DNA of 64,000 nucleotides from Muricea muricata (lineage: Eukaryota; Cnidaria; Anthozoa; Malacalcyonacea; Plexauridae): the NCBI GenBank assembly GCA_963855995.1, contig OY979729.1, forward strand, positions 8,512,115 through 8,576,114, given 5' to 3'. The notes below the pieces were generated by a model. It searched no databases, was not told where the DNA came from, and was given only the letters and a program-made list of their open reading frames with translations. Shown piece after piece: positions 15,192 to 28,000 of this stretch (positions are counted from its first letter, which is position 1; each line of letters begins with the position of its first letter). A program made the position numbers and the translations under genes.

Positions 15192-18100
15192 ATGGCAGCT
15201 ACACGAAGGTTAACTAAGGTGAGAAAAACTGCTTTTTATTGCTTTATTTTCGCGCATCGCCCGGCTTTACATTCTGCAAAGCCTTGAGAAGCATTTGTGT
15301 TCATTTTTACCGGTCGAACTCCGATGCATATGCAGTATTTTGGCGGCGTACGCGAGCTGTTTCCGAAGCACAGTTTCGCTTTGTCTTAAAAGATGATATA
15401 TATCTGTCAATGTACGTCTCACAAATGGTTGAAAAATAGTTGAAATTCGAGGGATTTGCGACCGGTATTTTTTGAAATGTGTGCGTCCTGTTAAACTTTG
15501 TTAGCTATTTGTTTTCACAGCATTGGCAAGCCCCGGCCCGGCGTAAAAAATGCAGGGTAAAAGCTAGTTGTAAAAGGAAGTACACCGTATTCAAAACCCA
15601 GTGAGGAATAGCCTAAGAATATGCTTGTGTATTTCTTTCCAGGAATTGGGTGATATAAAGAAATCCGGTACAAAACTGTACCGTGTAAATCCCATCGATG
15701 AAGGGAACATGCTAAGCTGGCAAGGGCTTATTATACCAGTAAGTTGTCAAAAGTTATTTGAATTCTCACTGTTTCCAAGCTACTGGGCGGAAGCATTGAA
15801 TATTTTATCGCGTTTTAATGGATTTAAAATTGTCACCTTCATGATAAAACTCATCATTTAAGCAAAAAAAAAACCCTGTTTGTTTTGATTACTTAACTTT
15901 GTTACAGATACATGTGTCTTTTTTAATAGCGTAGTTACAGTTCTTAAATTGCTGTTTCTGGTGCACCAGCTAATTAGCTTGCTAATTTGTGTGTTTATGA
16001 TTCTAACAAGTACAGGACAGGGAGCTCTGTGTTAACATAGAATGATAACTTGGCTGCCGTCTTTGCACTTAAATCGACTTTAAAATGCCTGCCCTTTTCT
16101 ATTATTTTCTACAGTCGCGGTTGTCACCATTTTGCCAGAAATGAACAGGGATTTAATGTTATCACTTTGACTGAAATATAGTGACGTTGTATTTTTTAAC
16201 TTATAACTTAGTTTTTGATACAGTCTTTTGGAAAAGGAGTGGCATGGCTTGTGAAAATGGTATTGAAACTGTATGTGACATTTATAGTTGTTCACCATCA
16301 ATTTTTAGCAACTTGGCTTTTATCTAGAGTTATCATTCCAGTAATTTTAGAGATCACTGGCCGATTGCTTTCTTGTATCTTTGGAAGAAAAGTTGCATAA
16401 ATTAATATTGTTTCAGATAAATAAATGTCACTTGCTCAAATCATATTTCTTTTTGGCCGCTTGCAAATTATTGACTCTCAAGTCACAAATTCTGACTTAA
16501 AATATTTTTAAACCAGTATATGAAAATAGATTTTCAGTAAATTTTACCGCTTTAATTTCAAATTTCCTGTTCAAGGTCATGATAGCCCAAGAATTATTGG
16601 CAATATAAGTTTGATTCAATATATGACTGTATTAGTCGGCCGGCCAAGTTTTGAAATACCGGTACATCGTTTGATGGCAACTTTGTGTTAGAAAAGTACA
16701 TTCGCGATATTTGTCGTTGTATTGCTTGTGTGATTTAGGTTTGGGGTGTTACCAAGTCTAATTCGGGATTTTTATGGGAAAAATCGAGAGACTGTGGCTA
16801 TCAACTATTAAATTGTATTACAGCAAAAAATGTAAAATTTTATATTTAACAATAGTAAAAACGACTGCTAGCATCAGAAAGATCAGAAAAAACTGCATAT
16901 AAGACTCTTAAACCGTTTTTTTATTCTCCAAATAGTTCTCACGTTATTTGTTCTCAAACCCTCATTTTTAAGCTAGTTCCCAGTTTTTATTGCGTGATTT
17001 CGGGTCAATTTCCCCCTTTAAAACACAAAGAACACGAAAACTATTTGAAGGATAAAAAACCTGTTTAAGAGTCTTATATGCAGGTTTTTGTGCTCTTTCT
17101 GACGATGCCAGTCGTTTTGTCTTATCGTTGAGCACGAAATTTCATATTTTTACTGTAATACAATTTGATAGTAGATAGTCACAATCTCTCGATTTCCCCC
17201 GTAAAAATCCCGAATCAGCCTTGGTAACAACCCAAACCTTGCTAAATAGACTATAACCTATATCTTTCCACTTGTTACCGGCTTCTAACATGAAGTTGCC
17301 ATCAAGCTATTTCAGAAGCACTTTTTGATATCGTGGCCGGCCGACTGTATGTATGCTTACATAATCTTGCTGTATAGATTACGCAATGTCAGCCTGTTTT
17401 GTTGCATCATGTTTGCGTATATGTACACAGGGTGTTAGCCAGGATTCCAAATCTGGCCGTTCAAAATATGTTTGTGGGTGTCGTCTCGTATTTTTGTGGG
17501 CGTGGTTGGACAAAAACGTGTGTTTTGGGACGTTGCCGCAATTTTTTGTTTTATGGAGTTGCACTTCAATTCAGTCATATTTAGGCATACTGTGTTTTCA
17601 AAAGGATAAGGAATAAAAGCTCTTAAATTTAGAACACTGATTTATCACTGATATATCCATATTATTGGTTTTTTTGGCTCAGGGCTCCACTGAAAATCAC
17701 TTTTGTGAGTGGACCTCCTGATGAAATATTGCTATTATTATTATTAAGTTAAACAGCATATGACTATAAATGGAGATATTCAATAAATATTACAAGTTGT
17801 AATCTTCTATCTTAAAGAAAATAGTCCCTTTGGCTGTCTACTTAAATATAGCTCATTTTGCGTGAGACACACACATTTGACCTATTTCTTACGCTCACAC
17901 ACATAGACATTATTTTCTCATGCAAAAGTGAAAAATAGGGGAATCAATATCCATTTTTTGTTTTAACACATCTATTTGCAAGTAAAGTATTAATAAGACA
18001 TGTATTATATACACCCCTACCACCAATGGACGTGGTGGTCTTCCCCTGGTTTTGTTGTTATTTTGTATGTATGGCATGTTAATCTTCTTCGAATATGTGG

Positions 18101-21100
18101 TAAATGATATTTCAGTTTAAAAAAAATTTGGGGGCAGCAGGGGAATCTCGCTCATTTTTTAGTGACAAAGTAGGAAGGTTTGTACATGATGTAAAGATGA
18201 CATATCACAAGCTGACTGTGCATAATCCATACTGTAAATATAACCAAAAATATATTTACCATCAATTAGTGGGCTACCTACAGTCATGGAATAATTGGCT
18301 TGGGACAAACCAAAAAATAGTTGTTCTACATGATAAAGGAGAAACTCTCCCTAAATACATTACCTTCCCAGGCATTATTCACAGATATATTGAAATGTTT
18401 TTGATGCAAAAACACTGTAAAACCAACATTGATAGGTGGGGGGAAAGGGGTAGAGAAGGAAGAAGCAGAATTTAATGCATGTAAGAGCAATCATATTTTT
18501 CAGGTAATTTTATATTTTCTTATTTGCAGTCCCTCACTGCAAGGATTGTCCAGATTAATTATTCCATGATTGTAGGCATGGATATGGTGAAACTTAAATG
18601 ATTAACTAACCCTATGGTGTTGCATAGGGAAGGAGGCGTAAACAATTGGGCAAAATTTTTGTGACCAACAATTTTGTGAAGCATCCCAAATTTACTTGCC
18701 ACTAGGTCTTAATAGCCTCAAACAAACAACAGTGATGTTGAAACAGTGATGTTCGTACACTTATAGAATTGATACCATGACAAAAGACATGGCTACATAA
18801 TCTGGCTGCATGGTAGAGAGAAATTAGGCTTGTCAAGTATTTTATATGTTTGCCTCAGTCTTTCAAAAAACCCTATAAAAGTATAGACATGTGGGAAAAT
18901 TAATGAAGCTTGTTATGAAGCAATCTTTTACTTGGCAGGGTATTCTATAATATGTGGGGAACGGGAAACTAACATATATACTTTTCTTTTTAGCAATCTG
19001 CTCCGTATAATAAGGGTGCTTTTAAAATTGAAATAGCATTTCCTGCAGAATATCCATTTAAGCCTCCTAAGGTAAGATTTCCAGTTGACTAGGAGTGGGG
19101 TGATATTGAAATTTCAATACTGGTTATGGTCTTTAAAATTGTGTTTGTTGTTCATTTGCAAACTTTTCTTGTTGCTCAAATAATGATAGTTATTGATCTT
19201 GATACCAGTGTATCTTAAGCTACAGTATAGAGCAATAACTGAGGGTGGTAAAGGGGGTGCGAGACGTGTTTTGCAGGGGGGGACAGCAGTTTCACAATTC
19301 ACATGTCTTAAAAAAGCAGATTGATGTTTAATGTGCATTATGTTTTATTTACAGTCTATACCACGTTTCTTTAGCTAGATATCATTATATTTCTATCAAT
19401 ATGTATAATACTTCAATATGTATTGATAGATATTTTAGTTTTCTTTGTTTTAATTGAACAATTGAAAAGACTCGATCTTTCGCCAAAATGTTTAGAACAG
19501 TTAAAATTTAGGGCTTTTTCGTCATGGTTGGAAAGAACTTTCAATTTGTAACCTCAAGAATTTAAAAAAGAAATTGGCTGGAAATTATTTCACAACACTA
19601 GAAAAACTATGCACTATAGTGACAGTCCTATACAATGACCCGGACTGGCTTTTGTAATTTCATGGAATGCCATAGGCGGCCCAATTCACTGTAGCTTCAG
19701 TAATATATAGAAATCAGTGCACACATAACATACTTCATACGTTCTTAAATATAATTCTTAATATATTATAACTCTTTAATATAGCTCTTAAATATAATTT
19801 AGGGAATTACATTTAAGAACTTACAAAGTATGTTTATGTGCACCCTGATCTCTATATATTACTGAAACTATGCAGTGAATTAGGCCACCTTTGGTAATAC
19901 CTCCTGTCTCAACTACTTTTAGGGGGGGGCACTTTGAACCCCCCCAGTTTACCTGAATTAAATCTTCCTTGCCAAAAACGGACCCAAAAAGAACCCCTGA
20001 ATAAACCCTGGTGTCATGAAAAAAATTTTCCTCTGCGGTTTTGAGCTGCTTAAGAACAAGTCTGAACTGGTCACATGTCTTTCAAGTTTGCTTGCATGAC
20101 TAATTGTGGTAATTATTTTTTAGATAACATTTAAAACTAAGATATATCATCCTAATATTGACGAGAAAGGCCAGGTTTGTCTGCCAATTATTGGTGCTGA
20201 GAACTGGAAACCTGCTACAAAAACAGACCAAGGTAATTTTCAGTTCTTGAACAAGGTTTTGCAAAATATCATGATTTGTGGGTGGCAAGAAGATCAATTA
20301 TTTGCCATTGCTGAAGGCAGAGGTAAATAATTTACCTGCGAGCCACCAACAAATCGTGATATTTTGTGAGAACCGAGTACAATAATTGTTTTATCATTCT
20401 CTTACAAAGTTTCTTATAAGGCTTAACACAAACGTTTTGAGTGTTCAGCAAAGTGAGCAGTCATTGTCTACAAAATTGGAAGCAATGCGCATGCTCAGAG
20501 TGTCATTTATAGCTCAGCCATGATTTTAACAAATGCGCATGCTCAGAGTGTTACTTGTACGCAATTGTTTGCAGGTAAGTCAGAATTAAGAATAAATATA
20601 AAGAGAGTGATAGTATTTGTTATATACAGAATAATAGTTGAAGAGTTCTATCTTAAGCCTGGTTCACACGAGTCGTAATTACTATTTTGTGGGGGCAGGA
20701 TGATTTTCATGTACTGGAACAAGGCACTGTCATGATTCAGCAAAATTGCATTCCTAGCACCAGTTGTTCGAAAGCCGGTCAGCTTGACCCTGGATTAACG
20801 TAAAATTCTAAAGAAATTTCCCAGCAGTTTGTTTGTAAGCCGAGAGATATTTCCTCGCAAATCTTGTCTGGATCAATAGTAGTTTTTGGTTTCTGAAGTT
20901 TTAAAGAAACAGTAGTGTGGAAATACAAAAATTGAAACAGGTGGTTAAACATTAAGCCTGAATCGGGGATTTTTTTCTTGCGTATGTGAATGAATAGGCT
21001 GTGAACAAGCTAAAGTGATTGCCTTTAGAATTTCATCGTGATCTGAATAGAGACAGAGCTTGAACACCCCCCCTCCCCTCTCAGTTGCCGCGTTTTCTTT

Positions 21101-22681
21101 TCTTTATTGAAAAAAGATTACGATGTCATCTCTTTATATTATGTATACTTCGACATAAAAATCAACAAGTCGATTTTGAAATTAAAGTGGAAAGGTGGTC
21201 TTGACTCCGATAATTTCGAAGCTTTCACTATAATTTTGCGGAAACACAGCGTAAATTTACTGTCTTTCGATCCGTAAGCTCAGATCTTCATCATCAGTGC
21301 TTTAGTTTTTAGCACTGATGAAGATTCGAGCTTACGGATCGAAAGCTTTGCCGTAGTAAATTTACGCGGTGTTTCCACAAAGTTATATAGATAATCACCA
21401 TGCAAGCTTGTAAGGAACTTAATTTCGAAGCTGCTCAGCCGAGATTTCGATGATATTGCAAAATTTCAGCATGGCAAAAAGTTCTGGTATGTCCTAGACG
21501 GCCCAATTCACTGTGTGGTTTGTTTCTCGGACCATGTAATTTCCAATACTAATTTTCCGGTAGCGCGTATACCGATACCGAAAATTTCTTAAACCGACCA
21601 TCCCTAACATGATTCCCTGATTTAACCAATATTGACATTGTTTTATATATGGACGTATGGCATATTACATATGGACATTGTCTTATTTTACAAACTTACT
21701 CATGGACACGTAAGCATTGACACGGATTTACTGCCATCACCAACAAATATAAACATAAGAAAAACCAGATCATGAGATCCTGATCATCTAACATTTACAA
21801 CAAAGCGATGCAAGACTACGACTTGCCAAAAATCGTACTTGAACCAGTGACCAGACTTTAGAACATCCTGCCAAGGGACTTAACAGGCAAAACATCAGCT
21901 AACTCAGTTTAAATAAAAACGTTTACGATGTGGATGATCCACGAACGTGGAAATCTATATGTTTCTGCTGTAACAAGTGTCGTAATCTGTCCTGTAATGT
22001 TTTGTGTTGTTATTGATTTTAAATGTTTGCTGTATTGTATGTCTATGAGGCCGCTGTAATAGGCGCAAGCTGTAGCGTGTTCCCTGCCAATTGTATATAT
22101 TACCAAAGAGTAGAGTTTGATATTACTGTATGTTGTGTGCGTAACATGTAATGTGTTTATTTGTGAAACTCATTAATAATTCATAAAGAAAACGCAAAAG
22201 AAATCATGAGCGTGAAGGAGTCTATATACTCTGATACAGAATTCTGTTGATTTTCATAACTTTTAACTTTGATTTTCTCTTCTTATATAAGATGTATTTT
22301 CAAAATTACTTCGCAAACTGATCTATTAGATTGAAGAGTTTCACCAGCTATTTACAACATTCGCATCCGTGTTGTATCAGATATACAACTCTCGCCTTCG
22401 GCTCGAGTTTGTATATGCTGATACAACGCGGCCGCTTATGTTGTAAATAGTACATATTGGCGAAGTTATATATATATAAATATAAATATAAATATTTAAC
22501 CTTGACGTGTGGTTTGTTTTTCTTAGTTCTTCAAGCATTGGTTGCCTTGGTTCATGACCCGGAACCCGAGCATCCGTTACGAGCAGACCTGGCCGAAGAA
22601 TATACGAAAGATAAAAAGAAATTTATGAAAAATGCAGAAGAGCACACCAAGAAATTTGCTGAAAAAAGACCCGCCGACTGA
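15192..22681 (+). CDS. UBE2L3: ubiquitin-conjugating enzyme E2 L3 (UbcH7 type), five exons
   Basis: Exons are 15192-15218, 15643-15738, 18994-19071, 20124-20232 and 22527-22681. Donors are GTGAGA, GTAAGT, GTAAGA and GTAATT, and phases agree, giving 154 residues, the same length as human UBE2L3. It passes ubiquitin from E1 to HECT and RBR-type ligases. The catalytic cysteine is Cys86 in [10 protein letters not shown]. Phe63 (YPFKPPK), which in human contacts RING and HECT domains, is kept. Other family blocks: [30 protein letters not shown] and [12 protein letters not shown]. The C terminus [11 protein letters not shown] matches the vertebrate KKYGEKRPVD ending. The first exon codes only nine residues (MAATRRLTK). 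No missing catalytic feature was seen, so it should be active. Confidence 0.97.
16634..17346. mobile_element. 713-bp foldback element in UBE2L3 intron 2
   Basis: AGTCGGCCGGCCA at 16634 is matched inverted by TGGCCGGCCGACT ending at 17346. Inner arms also pair: TCGGGATTTTTATGGG with CCCGTAAAAATCCCGA, and TAAATTGTATTACAG with CTGTAATACAATTTGA. The arms are over 300 bp each with a centre near 16990. No transposase was seen. Confidence 0.75.
19671..19894. mobile_element. MITE, family with 28368-28510, in UBE2L3 intron 3
   Basis: CATAGGCGGCCCAATTCACTG at the left has a degenerate inverse, CAGTGAATTAGGCCACC, at the right. Inner arms ATATATAGAAATCAGTGCA and CTGATCTCTATATATT also pair. A half copy occurs near 21493. 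Confidence 0.6.
20253..20370. repeat. small inverted repeat beside UBE2L3 exon 4
   Basis: TTTTGCAAAATATCATGATT and TGTGGGTGGC on the left match inverted GCCACCAACAAATCGTGAT and ATTTTGTGAG on the right. It begins about 20 nt after the exon 4 donor. Confidence 0.5.
20755..20960. repeat. fragment of the CCAGTTGTTCGAAAGCCGGT repeat family
   Basis: Nearly identical to 23998-24210, including CCAGTTGTTCGAAAGCCGGT, AGCCGAGAGATATTTCCTC and GGAAATACAAAAATTGAAA. The tip resembles the MITE at 30599-30840. Confidence 0.6.
21229..21390. mobile_element. foldback MITE, GGAAACAC family
   Basis: The left arm contains TGCGGAAACACAGCGTAAAT, the right arm its inverse (TTTACGCGGTGTTTCCACAA). The inner arms CGATCCGTAAGCTCAGATC and GAGCTTACGGATCG also pair. 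A second copy is at 48528-48660. Confidence 0.7.
22228..22400 (+). repeat. dispersed repeat, inverse of 29340-29490
   Basis: Runs such as ATAAGATGTATTTTCAAAAT, ACTTCGCAAA, GAGTTTCAC and ATCCGTGTTGTATCA recur on the opposite strand at 29340-29490 in DHX36 intron 4. Confidence 0.55.
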
Positions 22682-23530
22682 CTGCCTCTCTTTAGAACGC
22701 TCTTCACAATATAGATTGTAAAATTTTACTTGGACAATGAGAAAAGAAGAAAACTGTCGCAAATAATTTTCTTTTCTGTTGTATAAGCAAACTTCTCGTT
22801 TATGCCTTGATTTATGCCTATGGAGTGATCGTCGCGATTTGTCATCACATTCAGAACTAATGATACAAAACTATCCGGAGATTAGCATCTTAAAAGCGAA
22901 AAAATGAATCAAGAGAATGGTCTAAAGTGATATATCAATTTTGTTGCGAAATTATCGGCCGGATTCGGGCCCGAAGTGATACGAGTAGCTCTTGTTTGGC
23001 GATTTGGTTAATGCAAATCTTTGTGATTGTTTTATCGTGTTTTTGGGTACGATTTGATGACGCTCATAGCGACATTATCACAGAGAATTTTCGTACTCGA
23101 GAGATACGCCTTAGTAGAAAATCAGGAAATATCAGTATACCAGCATTGAGCCGTTTCATAAACAAGGCATAAACATCCACTAAAAGAACAATTGTCAATT
23201 TCTTTTCCTTAGTGTATTTTGAAATTTCTTATATATGTATTGTAGTTCACATGTAATCTGTAAATTTTGATTGTGTTAATCCAAGCCGTCACTTTGCTGT
23301 AGATACGTAAACTTTATGTATTCCGGTAGACTTTTAGAGGTGTCATCCTGCTTTGGGTGGTTAGTCGAGAGGCGCCACAGAATAGTATCAAACAGAATAG
23401 ACACTCGAAGCACAGAATGGGAGGTTCCGCTATCCAAAAGACACTCGAGTCGGAACTGTTAACTGTGCCCCCACGCATTATCGTATTATGCAGGTTCTGA
23501 CTTGCCATTTCCGAACTGGCTGCTTCTTAT

Positions 23531-23731
23531 CCTGGGCCTCTGCTGAGATAGCGCTATCCAGCGGAATAGTACAAAAGCACAACTATGACAACAGGGATAT
23601 TGAATTCACAAAAAATGACTTTCACTCGAAAATGCTGAACTTTAATATGGATTTCAGCAGTCACTGACAAAGTTTGAAGAAGTCACTATCCGGTGGATAG
23701 GGCTATTCACTTTTCCTACAATCGACCCCTG
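23531..23731. mobile_element. foldback element with GATAGCGCTATCC arms
   Basis: GATAGCGCTATCCAGCGGAAT on the left pairs with ACTATCCGGTGGATAGGGCT on the right, with tips CCTGGGCC and GACCCCTGG. A diverged right half recurs at about 57270-57372 (ATCACTATCCAGTGGATGG). Confidence 0.55.
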
Positions 23732-23997
23732 GCGGGCCGCCACCTACCTACACGAACAGCTGTGATAGGCTGATCCAGACAATAGGAGACAATAAAACTA
23801 TAGAAATGGAAATTCTAAAGAACGAATCTTAAAACACTGATCACCATCGTCTCTGAAAGCCAATAACAAAACGTGAGATCTTTACTCCTCTGGCACGACT
23901 GAGTGACCTTGCTGGTAATTACTATATTTTGGGAGAGGGGGGGGGGGGAACGTTTTTCATTTACTGGGACAAGGCACTATCATTCAGCAAAATTGCA

Positions 23998-24418
23998 TTC
24001 CCAGTACCAGTTGTTCGAAAGCCGGTCAGCTTGAACCTGGATTAACGTAAAATTCAAAGGAAATTTCTCAGCAGCTTTTCTATAAGCCGAGAGATATTTC
24101 CTCACAAATCTTGTCTAATGTAGTATGGTAGTTCTTGGTTTCAATAATAGTTCTTGGTTTCTGAAGTTTTGAAAGAAACAGATGTGCGGAAATACAAAAA
24201 TTGAAATAGTGAGTTAAGACTGGTCCACACTTGTCGTTAGATTCGGCATTTTCTCCTCGCGTAGGGAATGATGAAGCTCACGCTGTGAACTCAGTCAGTC
24301 TGAATTCACTCAGTCACATCGGCCTGCAGTAGTGATCCTCGATTCTTACGACAAGTGTGAACAAGGCTTTTAACCAGGGTTAGCGCTAATCCAGCTTTGA
24401 ACCGACTGCCCCCTGTAC
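23998..24418. mobile_element. inverted-repeat element carrying a nested foldback
   Basis: The left end has CCAGTTGTTCGAAAGC; the right end has AACCAGGGTTAGCGCTAATC and CAGCTTTGAACCGACTG. Inside, 24223-24362 is a second foldback with ends GGTCCACACTTGTCGT and ACGACAAGTGTGAACAA, seemingly inserted later since 20755-20960 lacks it. Confidence 0.5.
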
Positions 24419-24929
24419 GGGTTATGTACTATTTCATGTAACAAAGTCATGAATGCACCTCTGATTACATCACGAGTTGGGTCTGGCATCAACAGCAACA
24501 TTCGTAAATCGTGATCATGAAACATAACCATTGGTACCTTTCATAATTTCATTAGTTCGTTTAAATTCCAGTTGACCAATCTTGTAAATTGTAAGAAAAT
24601 ATTAGAGCTTGCGCATTGAGGCCTGCTGAGGAGGCTATGTAAGATGAAGTATAGTTGGTCTTCGCATTGTTATGTTTAGCGCCTCCGTTCAACAGTAAAT
24701 TTGGATTGACAAAGTTTGCCATCATTGAGTCGTTAATGACAAGGTATTTGATGACGTTTAGTTCTTTATCAATGAAATTATTCTAAAGAAAATCAATAAG
24801 CATTTCATACTTCTTCCATCATGCACATACTGTATAATATTTTTTATACTTACATTGAAATTATTTAAATCATTTCTATGCAAATCAATTCCAGACTGGA
24901 AAGTATCCATTCATGACGACCGTTGAATG

Positions 24930-25032
24930 ATGGCGACTGGTCCTGGCGGTTTCGACGAAATCTCGAGTATGGAAGAAAGAACATTCATCTCTGCATTGCA
25001 CAAAAGTGCTGCAGCAGCACCACCAATGGCAT
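24930..25032 (+). CDS. DHX36: candidate first coding exon of DHX36
   Basis: ATG at 24930 opens 34 codons ([12 protein letters not shown], then [12 protein letters not shown]) ending one base into a codon at a strong donor GTGAGT. The next exon (26088) needs exactly one incoming base, so the phase fits. The encoded residues do not resemble the N terminus of vertebrate DHX36 (MSYDY followed by Gly/Arg repeats), while the start of exon 2 does ([13 protein letters not shown]). A different upstream exon supplying only a Met is therefore possible. Confidence 0.4.
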
Positions 25033-28000
25033 GTGAGTGTGCATTTAATCTCAAGGCACAGCTCTGAATCAATAAAATCAATATACATTGAAATATCAAT
25101 CAATGCCAATTGATATTTATTTATCAATTGATATTGGTCATATTGGAAATCAATGAATAATCAATAGCTTATGTTGCTGTGATCGTTCATCATTGATTAT
25201 CGATTTTGAACAATGTCTTTATACAAAGTATATACTACAGTAACTTTACATAATATAGTTGATGGTATGTCACGATGACATTGGCTAAAGCTCACAATAC
25301 ATTGACGCTGCATTTCATCATTCCACTGTGGTTTAAGTTCAAAACTGCTGACAACTAGCATCAATTGGTGAATATTGATAACAATAAGACAATATTTATT
25401 CCTGACCAGGTCATATAGGAAACAGTACATGCATACAAACAGTAAAAGCTACATGGCTAGACATTTTTTTACAGGTTTTCTGACTAAATATTTTATTGAA
25501 TGAGCTTATGACTACCGCGTTACCATTTTCACAGCAATTTAAGCCCAAAAATGAGCTAACTTTTTCTGTGCATAATACAAATATATACAAAATTTGAAAA
25601 CTTCGCAGGGCTATATTTTCGGTATTTTACAAGATTTCTCCAGGAAACTTTGCAGTTCTACTAATTTCAAGATGCTCTTTCTAACTGTAGTAAAAGATTT
25701 TGTTTTTCCTGCCTAGTTCTACCTCAGTCTATTATACAAATTGTCCATTACTTCATGTTACATATTGCATTATCATCTTCACCAAATTTCGCTCTTACCA
25801 CTGAATAGGAATAAACAGAAAGAAAACTTGAGTGAGAAATCTTTGAAGTTTGTGTTTTCATGCATGTCTCATTAGTACACATGTTAATTATGCAGGTTCT
25901 GGCCAGTCAATTGCATTTTTTTGCCATTGGGAATGCTGAACTGGCCGTTCTGCCATTATTCTGGCCAGTAAATTGCATTAAAATAGGGGGATATGTTGCA
26001 CTGCTGAGTTGCCCTACTGTTTATTCCCTATACTGTGGCCTTACTACCTTCCAGCGACATTGGGGATACAAACTGAATTGTTTTTAGGTATAAGTCAAAA
26101 TTATGGTAACCATGAAAACAGAGGTGGTGGAAGATGGGGGAGAGGCAGAGGAAGGGGTGGAAGAGGAAGGAGTGGGAGAGGGGGTCACCCTCCTGGTTTG
26201 TCTGGGAGGGAGATTGGAATGTGGCATAAGAAAAGGACGCAAGAAAAGAATGCAAAATATGAGCGTGAACAGGTAGATTTCTCGAAATTTATTTTTGTGC
26301 CAATTCATGTTTAGAATTTGAGACCAGCTAGTTGTAACTGGTGGGTGCAAATTTCCTTTCTAAAAAGCAAACCCATCATTTTGCAAATGATGTTTTGCAA
26401 AAAATTCAAATTGAAGGTCATATATGTTCTTTCATGACCTAAAACGATAAAGGGACAGAAAGGATGTACCTCTCACCCCTGAAACCAAGTCTGGTGTGGC
26501 GCTACATATGAGTTGAGTTGTTGTTGTTGATCTACCCCTTACCAAAAATTTCTTTTTATACGATTGCTGGTTCCTAATCTTTAATTTCGTGTTTTTTTTT
26601 TTGGGGGGGGGGGGGCATTGGGTCCTATCTCGTCTGGTGTGCATTGTATTTTACTTCAAATCAACCAATAGTGATCTCTAGTTTGGTGAATTGTTGAGGT
26701 TAAGCATGAACAGTCGAGACAAACATTCGGCTATTGGTTGTTTAGGCAAAAATACAATGGACACGTGATGAGATAGGTGCTAGTTTTTGCATACTGCAAA
26801 GGAATTTTAGAAGATATAGTTTAAATTGCTCAAATGCTTCCGAAGATTGGCGCAAAGAGAAAATGATTAAAGCTAAAGGACGTTGAAAATTGAAAATTAG
26901 CGTCGCGTTGTCAAAAAGCGTCCGTTCTGTGTTCGGCTTATGATTTTACATTTGCGCTGTGTTTTCGTTGAGCGTCGTTTTGCTCAAAGTTTCCCTTGTT
27001 CTCACTTTAAATTTTTTTAAAGTTCTTATTTTTCTTCTTTTAGCTTTTTTCTTCAATTTTCCTGCAGTTATATTTGTAGACTTGTCACAAGTAGCTCGTT
27101 TATTGTACGCAGCAAAAATTTGCGCTTGAGAAATGAGGTAGCGAGCGATTTGTGTCACTTTAAACCTTGTCAAGTTTTCTGGCGCGACGAACTTTTGCGG
27201 ACGTTATTAACCATGCCAATCTCGCCGCTTTGAGTTGTGTAAATTGTCGATTAAAAAGACTTCTTTAATCTTCAAATACATCCCAGCTAAAGTCTCATAT
27301 ATGTTTTTCACAAGATGGGGTTAAGAATGCAGAATAATAATTAGTTGAAAGGTTGACGTTGCAGGAGCATTTTTGCTCCGGTGAATTTGCCGCGCTTGCA
27401 AGTAACACAAGTCGTTCGCTGCCCTATTTCTCGAGCGCGATCTTTTGTCGTGTACATTAGATGATCTGAAAACACGGTACTAGTTGTCAAGTAGAAATCC
27501 ATTTTTCGAGACAAACTAGCAACAAACTAGCAAATTTCTCATTAAGTATCATTTACTTCCGTTCCAAATTTCTGGTGGACTTATAATTTTCTTTACTGAA
27601 CATGATTACAAAGTTTCAACAAGTTTCATAAAGGAAAATAAAAGATATAAGTGATTAAAAACAGCAAAATGGATTTTTATTCGGTGGCTAGTTCCAGGCC
27701 TTATACTCACGGTCAGATCAGCTGGAGTGAGCATAGACAATCCAGAAGACACAGGCACATCACGGATGTCACAATTCGTCATCAAAATTTTAGCTGGCGT
27801 TTCCAGTCCCTGTCTTCTGGATTGTCTATGGAGTGAGCGAGCGACTTGTTGCAAGTCTATTCATGCATAGGCAGCCCAAAAAGTGCTTGTAAAATTTGTC
27901 GCGAGCCGCCAGCGCCATTCATGACAGTCATTGAATGGCGCTTGCGGCTCGCGACAAATTTTACACGCACTTTTTGGGCGGCCTATGGTCTATTGTAGGT

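Larger units (their letters stand above)
22682..24929. other. spacer between UBE2L3 and DHX36, packed with repeats
   Basis: It holds a copy of the AGGTTCTGGCC repeat (about 23405-23530), a foldback element at 23531-23731, a longer CCAGTTGTTCGAAAGCCGGT-family copy (23998-24418), and a nested foldback (24223-24362). A G run of 12 lies at 23937-23948. No convincing gene; the reading frame 22927-23172 resembles nothing I know. Confidence 0.5.

Noticed and set aside
22927..23172. An 81-codon frame after UBE2L3
   Set aside because: UBE2L3 already ends at its conserved C terminus, and the peptide resembles nothing known.
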